The notes under the pieces are model-generated. The model was given only the letters and a program-made list of their open reading frames with translations. It was not told the origin of the DNA and made no database searches. From the NCBI GenBank assembly GCA_030386875.1, contig CM059558.1, positions 5,465,501-5,529,500 on the forward strand: a stretch of 64,000 nucleotides of DNA. Direction: 5' to 3'. The translations under genes were made by a program, and so were the position numbers. This document shows, piece after piece, positions 33,431 to 44,912 of this stretch (its first letter is position 1; each line of letters begins with the position of its first letter). Origin of the DNA: Morinoia aosen (taxonomy: Eukaryota; Arthropoda; Malacostraca; Amphipoda; Talitridae).

Positions 33431-34119
33431 GATTATTAACAATCTGTAGTCAATCTTAAAGTCGCTTGCTAATAAAGAATATAATGAACATATGCACAGG
33501 TTTCAACACCTGCAACCGTTTACTACTAAGAATGAGTGTCGTGTGTTTATTTATACGTTTTGTGTCACGCTGTTAAGAATAATTGATGGGAAAAAAATAG
33601 CACTGGCGGTCTTGGTTCCAGTTCACGGTCAATTAATACACTCATTTTCGTTGTGCAATAGCTCTGTAATAAGTCATTTTCATCACAATTAGAGCAATCC
33701 AGAGCCTTATATACTCAAGTTTGTATCGTGAATACCGAGTTCGGCGGGGTATTGCATATTGAAATATGCTGTATTGTATATTACAATATACTGTATTGCA
33801 ATGTACTGTATTGCATATTACAATATACATACACAAGTTCGCAGTTGCTTTCAGTAATGCTGAATTTCTGTATTTTGGATACGACACGATGGCTATAACT
33901 ACTTCTCTTGCGGCTCAAAAATGCTGTGTTCTGAGTGTTTATTACTCTTATAAGAAAATTAAGGTACCTTTGGAATAAGCTGAAAGCATGGAAACTCCAC
34001 TCAAACGAAAATTTGTTGAAGAAAGGTATTGAATCTTGACATTTTTACGGTCTGAGTACACTAGTTAAGAAATAAAATATTCATCTTATAAATTATGAAT
34101 AGGTGAAGTTGGAGTCACA
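33431..34119. other. interior of the 6-kb element, nothing coding recognised
   Basis: Contains a short palindromic AT repeat (TATTGCATATTACAATATAC and variants) at about 33752-33830. Confidence 0.45.
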
Positions 34120-34393
34120 AAATTGTGAATAGGCGGAGTCGGTGTTGGAGTCGCCAAATTCTGGAGAAATGGAGTCGGAGTCGGAGTCGGAGTCGCCAAA
34201 TTCTGAACAGGTGGAGTCGGAGTCGGAGTCGGAGTCGCCAAATTCTGAAAAGGTGGAGTCGGAGTCGGAGTCGGAGTCGCCAAATTCTGAAAAGGTGGAG
34301 TCGGAGTCGGAGTCGGAGTCGCCAAATTCTGGAAAGGTGGAGTCGGAGTCGGAGTCGGAGTCGCAAATTTATTCCACCGACTCCGCAACCCTG
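34120..34393. repeat. 42-bp GGAGTC-based array at right end of the 6-kb element
   Basis: Units of four GGAGTC motifs plus GCCAAATTCTGAAAAGGT, in the same orientation as the left array. Only the last 17 bases form the inverted terminus. Confidence 0.85.
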
Positions 34394-34401
34394 CCAGTAA
34401 C

Positions 34402-36029
34402 TCACTCACAGGTTGAAATTCAAACAGGGCAATTTGTTGCCAACTCTTCTTGCTGTATTTGTACATTCAAACCCAACTAGCTCGTCTGAAGAACCAACTT
34501 TCAAAAAGAAATGTTTTAGTGTTTATTTCCAACAAACTGGACCAGTTCAATTTGAATTATGAAAACATAGATACCAAGACTAACTATGGATGAGTCTTGA
34601 ACATTGGCAGCAGCTGCACCATTTGCACCTGAGACACAGCTTAATGGAGTACTTTAGGAAGTCATTAAATGTGCACAACTCAAATTTGGCATGGAGTTAA
34701 ATGGTGCTACAGTGTGGACATGGGCATGAGCAATATTTCCTTAACACTAATAAAATAACTCACAAAACTCACCCATGATGACCTATCATTACGTGGATAC
34801 TAATGAATATAGATTCTAGATAACAATACTATCCTACAGATTAAAAGAAAAAATATATATATAACAGGATGTCTGCTGATATTTCATTTCCAAATATTCA
34901 TAATTTTCACTATATCTTACTACCTTCAGGAGCAAAAAATTACTACATAATTTTTGGGTAATCAATTATGTCCAAATGTAAGGAATCAGCCAATAATAAT
35001 TAGTTTGAGTCAATTATACACTCAATAACACCGGTTCGAAAAAGTTTTTAGTAATACTGAAAATACTGAATACTAAAGGGAGCAACTAATGCATCATTGT
35101 AAAAGAGTTATCTAAATTCCGAATGTACCCCATCCTAAATAGACTAACAAATGTTTGGCAATGACCTTATCTTATCATCTTTCAACTATGAGAGCAACAG
35201 TTCATCACATGAAAAAAAAACTGACAGGAAACTAGTCGACAGTGGGGGATTGTCAGATCCACTTTCAGGAATATTTCCCATAAACTGCAGCAAATTTCTG
35301 ATTCTCGGATAAAGAAATTTTTTTAAAAATCTGTATATTCTTCATAATTATATTATGTACTTCTAATTTTCAGTAAATTCATCTCACTTCATAACTGTTA
35401 ACTGCCTTGACAGGTGAAGTGATCCCTGAGACAAAATTTAATATTTTTCACAACCTATTTTAATGCTTTTCAAATTTTATTACTTTACTACCTAGAAGAC
35501 ACAGTATAATTATTGAGGCAGACATTAGACATGATTTTCTAAGCAGGGTGTGTTGCTTCATATATTTTTGATGCATTCATTCAATTTCAATATAATGCAA
35601 ATGGTGAGGTTTTAACACTTCTTTCCATGAGCTGTAATTGCGGAAAAAATATTTTCGCAACTCGGTGATAGCAAAAATGGATTCATCTATTCCATTCATG
35701 GAAGTTGCATGTATGCAAAATGTTTACAAGCACTGTAGCCAAATACCCAAATTATATTCATGTATAAAATTGAGTGAACAGAAACACTATCTCAGAGATA
35801 ATGTATTTTTTTGCACACTTTCCATCTGAAATGCACAATTTTTTCAAAGGTCAGTGTGTTATTAACGAACGGACTTGATTTAGTCATTCTTATGACTTGA
35901 AAGTTGAATGACTAAAAATTATGCATCAGCAAGCAAAACGACATTCCTGTAAAATGTTTTTAATTGTGTTCCTATAGTGATTGGGTATATTCCATGAGCA
36001 CATTAAATTAAATATCAACCACAATTAAC
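34402..36029. other. AT-rich intron DNA, nothing recognised
   Basis: No gene or repeat recognised; frames are short and lack domain signatures. Confidence 0.4.
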
Positions 36030-36687
36030 ATTGTTGGTAGAAAAATCATAGATAAGGTTTTGCATCTCTCTTGTAAACACTTACTTTTAGTTCCAAAGTA
36101 GGAAATTATTTCAATTTATCAAAAATTTTAGATAAGATAGACTACACAACTAAAACAAGCTATTGTTAAGCTACATTCAGCACCCTAAACACAAGTTTTA
36201 TAGTTTGGCAATCCAAACTAGCTTTCATCCTCAGCACAATTGGTTTACAGTTTGCTACTCGCTAATTTGAATCTAAAGGTGAAAACAAAATTTTTTATAC
36301 ATTGCAAAGAGTTTTTATTATGAACCCATAATAATTTGTCATCACATCCTACCTGCTAAAAAATTCACAGACAAAATATACATAGTACTAATAAAGATGA
36401 TGGCACTCTGCAACCATATTTTGTTACCATTTTAGAATGAAAAGCTCATCAAAAATTAGTCTACAAAATTTAAAAATTAAAAGGATGTCATTAATAATAA
36501 ATTGTAGTCTATTCCAATTCTTATTTATCATTGCCCAGTATTTTACATTCGAGGCGAGTAAATAAGATTTTCCAATGAAACCGGCATTTGCTTTCAAAGA
36601 TTTCATGAAGAAATGCAACGTCAAGTGCCAAGTTAGTCAAAAACCATATTTTCTATATTAAATTCAAATACACTTAAAATTTCTCAC

Positions 36688-36997
36688 CTTCCAGGTCTGC
36701 AAAGCCGTGATTATAAGGCAACGGCACAACACCACTTTTTAATGGAACGTACGTTTTGAATGGCGAAAGGATTCTTCTGTAGTCAGTCATTTTGAAATGC
36801 CTGCTGTACACATAGTGGTGCGCACATACATTTGAATTACTTAGATCATTTAACTGCACATTTCCTCCCGCAACAATCTATTCTTTGAAATTTACACGTG
36901 GATATTGGAAATATCGTAGGTCTGGTCGGTTTTTAGAATTACTTTCGCACCCAATAAAAGAACACTTTTTAATTCTAACTCGAAGCGGCGGCGACAT
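36688..36997 (-). pseudogene. THAP-domain exon of the P-like gene
   Basis: From ATG 36997: a short basic N-terminus, KKCSFIGC (first zinc pair, C-x4-C), an RYFQYPRVNFKE segment, then TAG at 36880-36878 where THAP domains normally have a Trp codon. After that the same frame reads VCAHHYVYSRHF, which supplies the Cys-His pair, and LKSGVVPLPYN, the conserved AVPTLF-like end of THAP. The donor is GAAG|GTGAG at 36688/36687. The domain binds DNA at transposon ends. One nonsense codon is the only lesion in this exon. Confidence 0.8.
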
Positions 36998-37074
36998 TGC
37001 GCCTCCTTGTCGCGTGAAGACTTTGAATGACGCTGCAAGTTTCTGATGTCGTACCCGATTCATGAACTCGTTAG

Positions 37075-37210
37075 GCTAACAGTGGTGCCAGATTTCGGGC
37101 TAGCAATGTTGCCAGATTTTATCGCTGCTATTGGTCCGTTTCCATGACGTCACATAAACACCACTCGATTTCTCAAAAAGACTGGTTTGCTGCTACCTCG
37201 TTTACGTATA
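37075..37210 (-). promoter_or_regulatory. putative promoter of the P-like gene
   Basis: Conserved with 17270-17410 upstream of copy A, including TGACGTCACAT (CRE) and a GCTGCTACCTC.TTTA.GTATACCG block. No obvious TATA box. Confidence 0.4.
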
Positions 37211-37715
37211 CCGTGATAGCCGTCTCGCAAGTGTGACGTCAGCACGGACGTCAGTTAGCTACTGGCTACGCTAGAGTGCGCACACGCTCGCTGAATGCTC
37301 TTCCAGCTGTTGAGTTCGTCAATCATTAATTTGGGATTCTAGGACTCCGAAAGATAATAAATTGTGTTTCCTCACTTGAGGACACTTAATAATATCAAAA
37401 TTACTAGCAACGATACATTAGGAGTTTAAAACTATAAAGATTACAGGCCCTTGATTATAACAAATTAGAGCGACTTGCACGCACACCTTACCCTCTGACT
37501 TGTGGTGAGGTACTAATCTTGCTTTGGATTCTGGAAAATGAGGTGGGGTTGTAGGGAAGGTGGGTGGAGCCAACTTCAGCCAAGCGTCTGTGGTTGGCTC
37601 AGAATTGTGACGTGTCGGGCATTGAGAGTGCCCGAGACTTTCAACTTTTGCAGCCAAATTGAGCCCGATCGAAGTGCGCTATGCTCCCTCCATATATCCT
37701 AGCTCCATGTGCCAG
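37211..37715. repeat. truncated copy of MITE family
   Basis: Collinear with 38035-38540 over about 500 bp (for example GGACACTTAATAATATCAAA and GCTGAATGCTCTTCCAGCTG) but lacking the left terminus. Confidence 0.65.
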
Positions 37716-37972
37716 TATCGTTTCACATGCTGGACGTGGAGGGTGTGTCGTCTCTGCTTCCTGCTTACACGTTCTCATGGAAAAGGGGCGTTTAGCTGCC
37801 CAAAAATGACTTTTTTTTAAGCCAACGCTCCAAACACATTTTCCCCATTCGTTTTTGTTTCTTCTATATAGTCGCGACATCTGATAGAGATTGAAAGCGC
37901 CATCACCTGTCGCAGAGCCACCTTCGTACGTTCTCTCTCAACTGCTACTAGGAGCAGACCGTGGAGGGAGTG

Positions 37973-38526
37973 TATATGGAGGGAGCATAGCCGTCTGTGA
38001 AGAGAACCAGTTTTTGAGATATCTCCTATGCCTGCGGTAACCAATAGCCGTCTCGCAAGTGTGACGTCAGCACGGAAGCCAGTTACCTACTGACTACGCT
38101 GGGTTGTGCACACGCTCGCTGAATGCTCTTCCAGCTGTTGAGTTAATTGTCAATCATTACTTTGGGATTCTAAGACTCCGAAAGATAATAAATTGGGTTT
38201 CCTCACTTGAGGACACTTAATAATATCAAAATTACTAGCAAAGATACATTTAGAGTTGAAAACTATCAAGATTACAGGCCCTTGAATATAACAAATTAGA
38301 GAGCGACTTGCACGCGCACCTCATCCTTCGATTAGTGGAGCGGTACTAATCTTGCTTTGGAAAATGGGAGGGCGAATCGTAGAGGAGGTGAGGAGGCGAG
38401 GAGGAGCCAACTTCAGCCAAGCGTCTGTGGTTGGCTCACGTGTGGGGCCTTGCCAATGTCCCAGTCTCCCAACTTTTGCAGCTAATTTGAACCCGATTGG
38501 AATCGGCTATGCTCCCTCCAGTATAT
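37973..38526. mobile_element. MITE with TGGAGGGAGCATAGCCG inverted ends
   Basis: Left end TATATGGAGGGAGCATAGCC and right end GGCTATGCTCCCTCCAGTAT are inverted copies. The 11-bp sequence ACTAGGAGCAG occurs just outside on both sides (37947-37957 and 38557-38567). A further left end is at about 17427-17480. No ORF of note. It contains a TGACGTCA site. Confidence 0.6.
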
Positions 38527-38633
38527 CCTAGCTCCATGGAGCAGACTGAGGATTTTACTAGGAGCAGTGTTGCACGCACCACTGCCATGGTCCGTGTCGA
38601 CACACTGACTCGACCACGTACTTTACTGAGCTC

Positions 38634-38737
38634 ATGGCTAAGCGCTCGCCCACTGATCGTGTCAACAGGCCTTTAGGCATTACTGGCAGGGCGCAGCAGA
38701 CTCGCGCCCGTCAAGCAGCGACTAGATCACACAGAAG
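38634..38737 (+). other. candidate first coding exon (MAKRSPTDR...) with splice donor
   Basis: ATG 38634 opens 34 codons of basic, GC-rich sequence ending CACAGAAG|GTAATG. Base composition differs from surrounding AT-rich DNA, in favour of coding or promoter-proximal DNA. No second exon found. Confidence 0.3.
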
Positions 38738-39255
38738 GTAATGCTCAAGTTACGCCTCCTTGGATTACATCGTAAACTAACTGAGGCAGGTAATGCTCAA
38801 GTTACGCCTCCTTGGATAACATCGTAAACTAACTGAGGAAGGTAATGCTCAAGTTACGCCTCCTTGGATTACATCGTAAACTAACTGAGGAAGGTAATGC
38901 TCAATTTACGCCTTCTTGGATTACATCGTAAACTAACTGAGGAAGGTAATGCTCAAGTTACGCCTCCTTGGATTACATCGTAAACTAACTGAGGCAGGTA
39001 ATGCTCAAGTTACGCCTCCTTGGATTACATCGTAAACTAACTGAGGAAGGTAATGCTCAAGTTACGCCTCCTTGGATTACATCGTAAACTAACTGAGGAA
39101 GGTAATGCTCAAGTTACGCCTTCTTGGATTACATCGTAAACTAACTGAGGAAGGTAATGCTCAAGTTACGCCTTCTTGGATTACATCGTAAACTAACTGA
39201 GGAAGGTTATGCTCAAGTTACGCCTTCTTGGATTACATCGTAAACTAACTGAGGT
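38736..39255 (+). repeat. 52-bp minisatellite, 10 copies
   Basis: Each unit starts AGGTAATGCTCAAGTTACGC and ends CTAACTGAGG. The first unit begins at the splice donor of the candidate exon, so the array repeats a GAAG|GTAATG donor-like sequence. Confidence 0.9.
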
Positions 39256-40395
39256 AATTGCAGCTACAAGCTGGTGCCATTGACAGTACGACCGACCACA
39301 TAACACGCCATTCTGTCTATTCAAATCTTGGACAATTGAAATTTCCTTAAAAATATACCTATTAGTGACGTCATGGTCTCCATTTTCTCAGCCACAAATC
39401 TCTCACCGCTCTTTCGTTTTGCTGCACAATTTCAACGTTCATTTACTCGCCCTAAACACCGGTGAAGTGACTACAACTTTAAAACAGTTGATTCAATAAT
39501 TTTGGTCTGTAAAAAGATATTGAAGTCAAAACCATTCATCTTAATAAATAACGGCATCAGTAATTCAGTCGGTATTGAGTCGAAACTGATGGGTTCCTAG
39601 AGAATTTTTCTTCTACTTCTGATCTCAAAGAGAAAGTTACATTCAGAGGAAGCTCTATCGGCACGATAAGCTATGATGATATTGCTTGGTAAAAACTTTA
39701 CATTAGGCAGAACTTTTCTTCGGTAAAACTTTAAGGATAGTTGCAGTAGAAAGAAAAAATGACTTAGTTAGAAGTTCATCACTTAGTACTTAGTTGGAAG
39801 TTTATCAAACCCTAAAGATTAGGTGTACCCTGATGAATGGTGCTTATTCTAACAATTTAATGTAATACATTCATTTTCCCACACCAAACAACGGGAATAA
39901 GAAACAAAGGAAGAAATTAGAGATTTAAAATGATACGACCTCAGAATACCGGCTAAAATTTTTGAAGCACACTACACTCCACAAATGTTTGCATTGCACT
40001 TTCTTTAACCAGACGAGAGGTAAGTGTTATCACAAAAATAAAAGCCATTGAGGAAAATAAACTGATAAATACACAACTTCATTGAAGTTTCCCTACAATC
40101 AAGTAAAATATTTTCAACTCTTTTTTCAAGAAATCATTCATTGATTACATTAAATGCTCATCCGATTTTAAGATATGAAAATCGGACCACAGGGCAATGA
40201 ATAAGAATGTCTGTACTCGCTCCAGTGAGTCCACGACTCCAGACTCGAGGAGAAGCAGCAAACTCGCGACTCTAGACCCGAGAAATAACAGTCCCACCAA
40301 CTTGCCAACAATGAACAATATCTCATTGCAAATTAGAGATCGTTTTTTCAGCTCTCTGCGAGCGTTTCCGACGACGTTTGATCGCAACCTAAAAA
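39256..40395. other. spacer, nothing recognised
   Basis: AT-rich, one TGACGTCA at about 39365. No gene or repeat identified. Confidence 0.4.
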
Positions 40396-41815
40396 ATGGG
40401 CCGACTCCGACTCCACCACATTCGGAAAAGCGACTGCGACTCCACCACATTCGGAAAAGCAACTGCGACTCCACCACATTCGGAAAAGCGACTGCGACTC
40501 CACCACATTCGGAAAAGCGACTGCGACTCCACCACATTCGGAAAAGCGACTGCGACTCCACCACAGTCGGAAAAGCGACTGCGACTCCACCACATTCGGA
40601 AAAGCGACTCCGACTCCACCACATTCGGAAAAGCGACTCCGACTCCACCACATTCGGAAAAGCGACTCCGACTCCACCACATTCGGAAGAGCGACTCCGA
40701 CTCCACCACATTCGGAAGAGCGACTCCGACTCCACCACATTCGGAAGAGCGACTCCGACTCCACCACATTCGGAAGAGCGACTCTGACTCCACCACATTC
40801 GGAAGAGCGACTCCGACTCCACCACATTCAGAAGAGCGACTCCGACTCCACCACATTCAGAAGAGCGACTCCGACTCCACCACATTCGGAAGAGCGACTC
40901 CGACTCCACCACATTCGGAAGAGCGACTCCGACTCCACCACATTCGGAAGAGCGACTCCGACTCCACCACATTCGGAAGAGCGACTCCGACTCCACCACA
41001 TTCGGAAGAGCGACTCCGACTCCACCACATTCAGAAGAGCGACTCCGACTCCACCACATTCGGAAGAGCGACTCCGACTCCACCACATTCGGAAGAGCGA
41101 CTCCGACTCCACCACATTCGGAAGAGCGACTCCGACTCCACCACATTCGGAAGAGCGACTCCGACTCCACCACATTCGGAAGAGCGACTCCGACTCCACC
41201 ACATTCGGAAGAGCGACTCCGACTCCACCACATTCGGAAGAGCGACTCCGACTCCACCACATTCGGAAGAGCGACACCGACTCCACCACATTCGGAAGAG
41301 CGACTCCGACTCCACCACATTCGGAAGAGCGACTCCGACTCCACCACATTCGGAAGAGCGACTCCGACTCCACCACATTCGGAAGAGCGACTCCGACTCC
41401 ACCACATTCGGAAGAGCGACTCCGACTCCACCACATTCGGAAGAGCGACTCCGACTCCACCACATTCGGAAGAGCGACTCCGACTCCACCACATTCGGAA
41501 GAGCGACTCCGACTCCACCACATTCGGAAGAGCGACTCCGACTCCACCACATTCGGAAGAGCGACTCCGACTCCACCACATTCGGAAGAGCGACTCCGAC
41601 TCCACCACATTCGGAAGAGCGACTCCGACTCCACCACATTCGGAAGAGCGACTCCGACTCCACCACATTCGGAAGAGCGACTCCGACTCCACCACATTCG
41701 GAAGAGCGACTCCGACTCCACCACATTCGGAAGAGCGACTCCGACTCCACCACATTCGGAAGAGCGACTCCGACTCCACCACATTCGGAAGAGCGACTCC
41801 GACTCATCATACTTC
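40396..41815. repeat. 29-bp satellite array, about 48 copies
   Basis: Plus-strand unit GCGACTCCGACTCCACCACA plus TTCGGAAGA. The first seven or so units are variants with GACTGC. Because 29 is not a multiple of three, all three frames on each strand cycle through the unit, producing open frames over 300 codons that are not genes. The element is the same GGAGTC family as the termini at 28406 and 34120. Confidence 0.92.
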
Positions 41816-42838
41816 AGGTAGCGACTCCGACTCCGACTTCACCACACTTTAGGTAGCGACTCCGACTTCACCACACTCCAGAGAAGTGACTCTGGCTCCG
41901 ACTTCACCACACTCCAGAGAAGTGACTCTGGCTCCGACTTCACCACACTCCAGAGAAGCGACTCTGGCTCCGACTTCACCACACTCCAGAGAAGCGACTC
42001 TGGCTCCGACTTCACCACACTCCAGAGAAGCGACTCTGGCTCCGACTTCACCACACTCCAGAGAAGCGACTCTGGCTCCGACTTCACCACACTCCAGAGA
42101 AGCGACTCTGGCTCCGACTTCGCACTCCAGAGAAGCGACTCTGGCTCCAACTTCACCACACTCCAGAGAAGCGACTCTGGCTCCGACTTCACACTCCAGA
42201 GAAGTGACTCTGGCTCCGACTTCACCACACTCCAGAGAAGCGACTCTGGCTCCGACTTCACCACACTCCAGAGAAGCGACTCTGGCTCCGACTTCACCAC
42301 ACTCCAGAGAAGCGACTCTGGCTCCGACTTCACCACACTCCAGAGAAGCGACTCTGGCTCCGACTTCACCACACTCCAGAGAAGCGACTCTGGCTCCGAC
42401 TTCACCACACTCCAGAGAAGCGACTCTGGCTCCGACTTCACCACACTCCAGAGAAGCGACTTTGGCTCCGACTTCACCACACTCCAGAGAAGCGACTCTG
42501 GCTCCGACTTCACCACACTCCAGAGAAGCGACTCTGGCTCCGACTTCACACTCCAGAGAAGTGACTCTGGCTTCGACTTCACCACACTCCAGAGAAGCGA
42601 CTCTGGCTCCGACTTCACCACACTCAAGAGAAGCGACTCTGGCTCCGACTTCACCAGACTCCAGAGAAGTGACTCTGGCTCCGACTTCACCACACTCCAG
42701 AGAAGCGACTATGGCTCCGACTTCACCACACTGAAGAGAAGTGACTGGCTCCGACTTCACCACACTTCAGAGAAGAGACTCCGACTCGGACTTCACCTTA
42801 GAACATGCGGCTCCGGCGACTCTGACTCCGCAACCCTG
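41816..42838. repeat. 36-bp satellite array and terminus, about 25 copies
   Basis: Unit AGAGAAGCGACTCTGGCTCC plus GACTTCACCACACTCC, homologous to the spacer of the 28406 array. It ends GACTCCGCAACCCTG at 42838, the inverted form of the left end of the 6-kb element, so this is the end of a related element in the opposite orientation. The matching far end was not found. Confidence 0.88.
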
Positions 42839-42839
42839 T

Positions 42840-43020
42840 GCAGAAGGGCATAGAAACGGGAAATTGAGCAAGAAATTCATGAAACAAGGTCAAAATTGAA
42901 GAAGTAGTAGGTACTGAAAAACAAGACAGCAGTGAACCGAAAAAAAAGGTCCTCGACATAATGTAAAAATATTTTATTTCAACAAAAAAGGCCTACCTAA
43001 CTCAGCTTGGGCCCTCACAC
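42840..43020. repeat. interspersed repeat family, partial copy
   Basis: Shares GTAGTAGGTACTGAAAAACA, GACAGCAGTGAACCGAAAAA and GGCCTACCTAAC with copies 1 and 2. The satellite element is inserted into its 5' half. Confidence 0.55.
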
Positions 43021-44242
43021 ATTTTCCTCCTGCGAGGCACGGCGCACGATCGACACTGAGCTCAGGAGTGTGTGTGTGTATTACGCGATACCACAGTTTG
43101 GAACCGGTGTTTTAACCATGTTTCGGCACCGAAAAGTACAAAATCGATTACTGTACAACGCTACACAAATACCGAAGGCGCCATTCAGCTATTGATTACT
43201 ATTATCAAAATTGCTCACAATTGGTTCAAAATTAGAGTTGAATGTTGAGCTTGAGTTTAACCATTTGCGGTCGAAGTATAAATTTGAACTTCACGTTTCC
43301 TTCACAAAGTTCATGCGACACCTCTACTCGGCATCGCAAAGCAAAACTATCCCTTCATGTGAGAAAAGAAACTAGAATAACGTAAAATGAAGTCTGGTAT
43401 TCTCGTTTCCAGTTGAAGCGAATAAGTGGCATTGAAGGAACATATACCAAGCTAGGACTTTAGTTAGGAACAAAACTAAGTTTGAGGCCAGGACCAACGT
43501 GAGAAATAAGTTGCTTCAAGTCTGTTTCTTACGCTCCCTCTGCTTCAGTTGACGATACACTGCATTATCGGGCTTGCTTAAAAAATATTTGATAAGGTAA
43601 GTTGAACAACGAACACTTTAAAAACTTTAAATATAATAACAGAAATATCATCCAAAATGTTGTAATGGTTAAGCCCTGCGAAACCAGCGTACGTAAACGA
43701 AACGGACTGTTGCTCAGCACCAGCACCAACGAAGCCGGGACTCTAGGTAGCACGCGCACTAATGGAAGTGTTTTTCAAATGAGCGTCGCGAGGATTGTGT
43801 TCTCTTAGTTCAAAATCAGATTAGGCAAGGAAAGGAACTCACTTTGTTGTACTTTTCTGTCAATCACTTTTGTCTCAATATTCTACACGGGTATTACGAT
43901 ACAAATGTGTTATAATCAATTAAGGATGTTAATGTTAAGGTGTTTTAAAAACCGATGTATCGACATTTCATGTGTACTTTATTGGAAATAACATATTTTT
44001 CTTTCTTTCTTTTCGTTATGCTGGTGTTGTGTAAGCCAACTCAACGAATTATTTTGCTAACATAACACTATAAGTTACGACAAAATTGCAATTTGAATAT
44101 TTTATCATTAAATACTTACACCTCTGATGTCCCAATAAGCAAGAACTGGAACCATGGTAAATATATGAATTAGACAGGACAACACTTGCGTCGCTACCTC
44201 TCCTTCCCTCACAACTGTTTCCAAGCAAATAAAGTTACTAAA
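43021..44242. other. spacer, nothing recognised
   Basis: No credible gene; several 60-70-codon frames lack any domain. Confidence 0.4.
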
Positions 44243-44912
44243 CTCCCAGGCAGGGTTGTCAGATGGCTACATGAATTTCAGGCCAAATTTTACGAGGAAA
44301 AAGGCCAAAAAAGGCAAAATTTATTATAGGTAAGCCATAATAGTAAGTACATAACCTAAAGAAAAGGAACAAAGAAAAAGCGTTTATTTCCAAAAAAAGT
44401 TTAAACATGAGATGCATAACACACTGAACTTCCAGAAATTTCTTAATATAAAGGTCTTTAATTAATCGATAGACCAATCTAAATTACGACGCGTACTAAA
44501 GTCGTATCGGGGCTAATTGTGTTGTTGAGAGTGACAGTCGAAATATCATCTCTTGGATATTTTATGCACAAAGAGATGGCTGACAACTTATAAATAATGT
44601 AAATATTACTAGAGAATTATTCGGTATTCCTTAATTATTAATTGAAACGAAATAAGAAAAGACAAAAAACGCCTTACCGAAACAGACTGAAGCACAGTCG
44701 TAAATGATTATCAAGGAGTGAGAAAAGGTGTGTTACAAAATAATATATTAATAAAACGTGTAACACAGCACGCACATCTAGAAACACGTAAGCAAACATA
44801 CACGCAAAATAAAGTTCATAGCTTCTTCAACGTACGGACATAAACAAAAAACGAACATAATTTTACTTAACATTCAAACTTTTAAATGCATAAAAAATAA
44901 ACATCACTTACC

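Larger units (their letters stand above)
28406..34393. mobile_element. hAT-like element with satellite termini and perfect 8-bp target duplication
   Basis: The ends are CAGGGTTGCGGAGTCGG and its exact complement (17-bp inverted repeats). The flanks are CCAGTAAC at 28398-28405 and CCAGTAAC at 34394-34401, a perfect 8-bp duplication. The CAGGGTTG core also ends the hAT at 44251-48197. Both termini are made of GGAGTC-based tandem repeats. The interior (6 kb) encodes no recognisable transposase and carries a mariner remnant and a foldback MITE. This indicates a non-autonomous hAT-type element mobilised in trans. The interior could instead contain a fully decayed transposase. Confidence 0.8.
26015..36687 (-). 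other. intron 1 of the P-like gene, filled with repeats
   Basis: 10.67 kb from donor GTGAG (36687) to acceptor CCAG (26015). It contains the 25/21-bp satellite, a 6-kb hAT-like element and AT-rich DNA. The phase match across it supports it as a real ancestral intron that grew by insertion. Confidence 0.65.
19337..36997 (-). pseudogene. P-element-like (THAP9-type) transposase gene, three exons, inactivated
   Basis: Gene model on the minus strand: exon 1 36997-36688 (THAP), exon 2 26014-20697 (linker, repeat domain, catalytic core) and exon 3 19924-19337 (C-terminal domain). Splice junctions are GT-AG and phase-consistent: exon 1 ends one base into a codon and exon 2 supplies the other two, while exon 2 to 3 is phase 0. 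Lesions are TAG at 36880-36878, TGA at 25697-25695, TAA at 20726-20724, and a foldback element at 20995-23754. Without these the frame is otherwise open, so decay is recent. P-type transposases bind element ends through THAP, use GTP and an RNase H-like core, and leave 8-bp duplications. The element's own termini were not located, so a domesticated gene that later died is an alternative reading. Confidence 0.75.

Noticed and set aside
40145..41856. Open frames of up to 545 codons on both strands
   Set aside because: They are generated by the 29-bp satellite, read in all frames; composition is purely repetitive with no start context or domain.
41839..42763. Open frames of about 280-300 codons on both strands
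   Set aside because: By-products of the 36-bp satellite, a multiple of three without stops.
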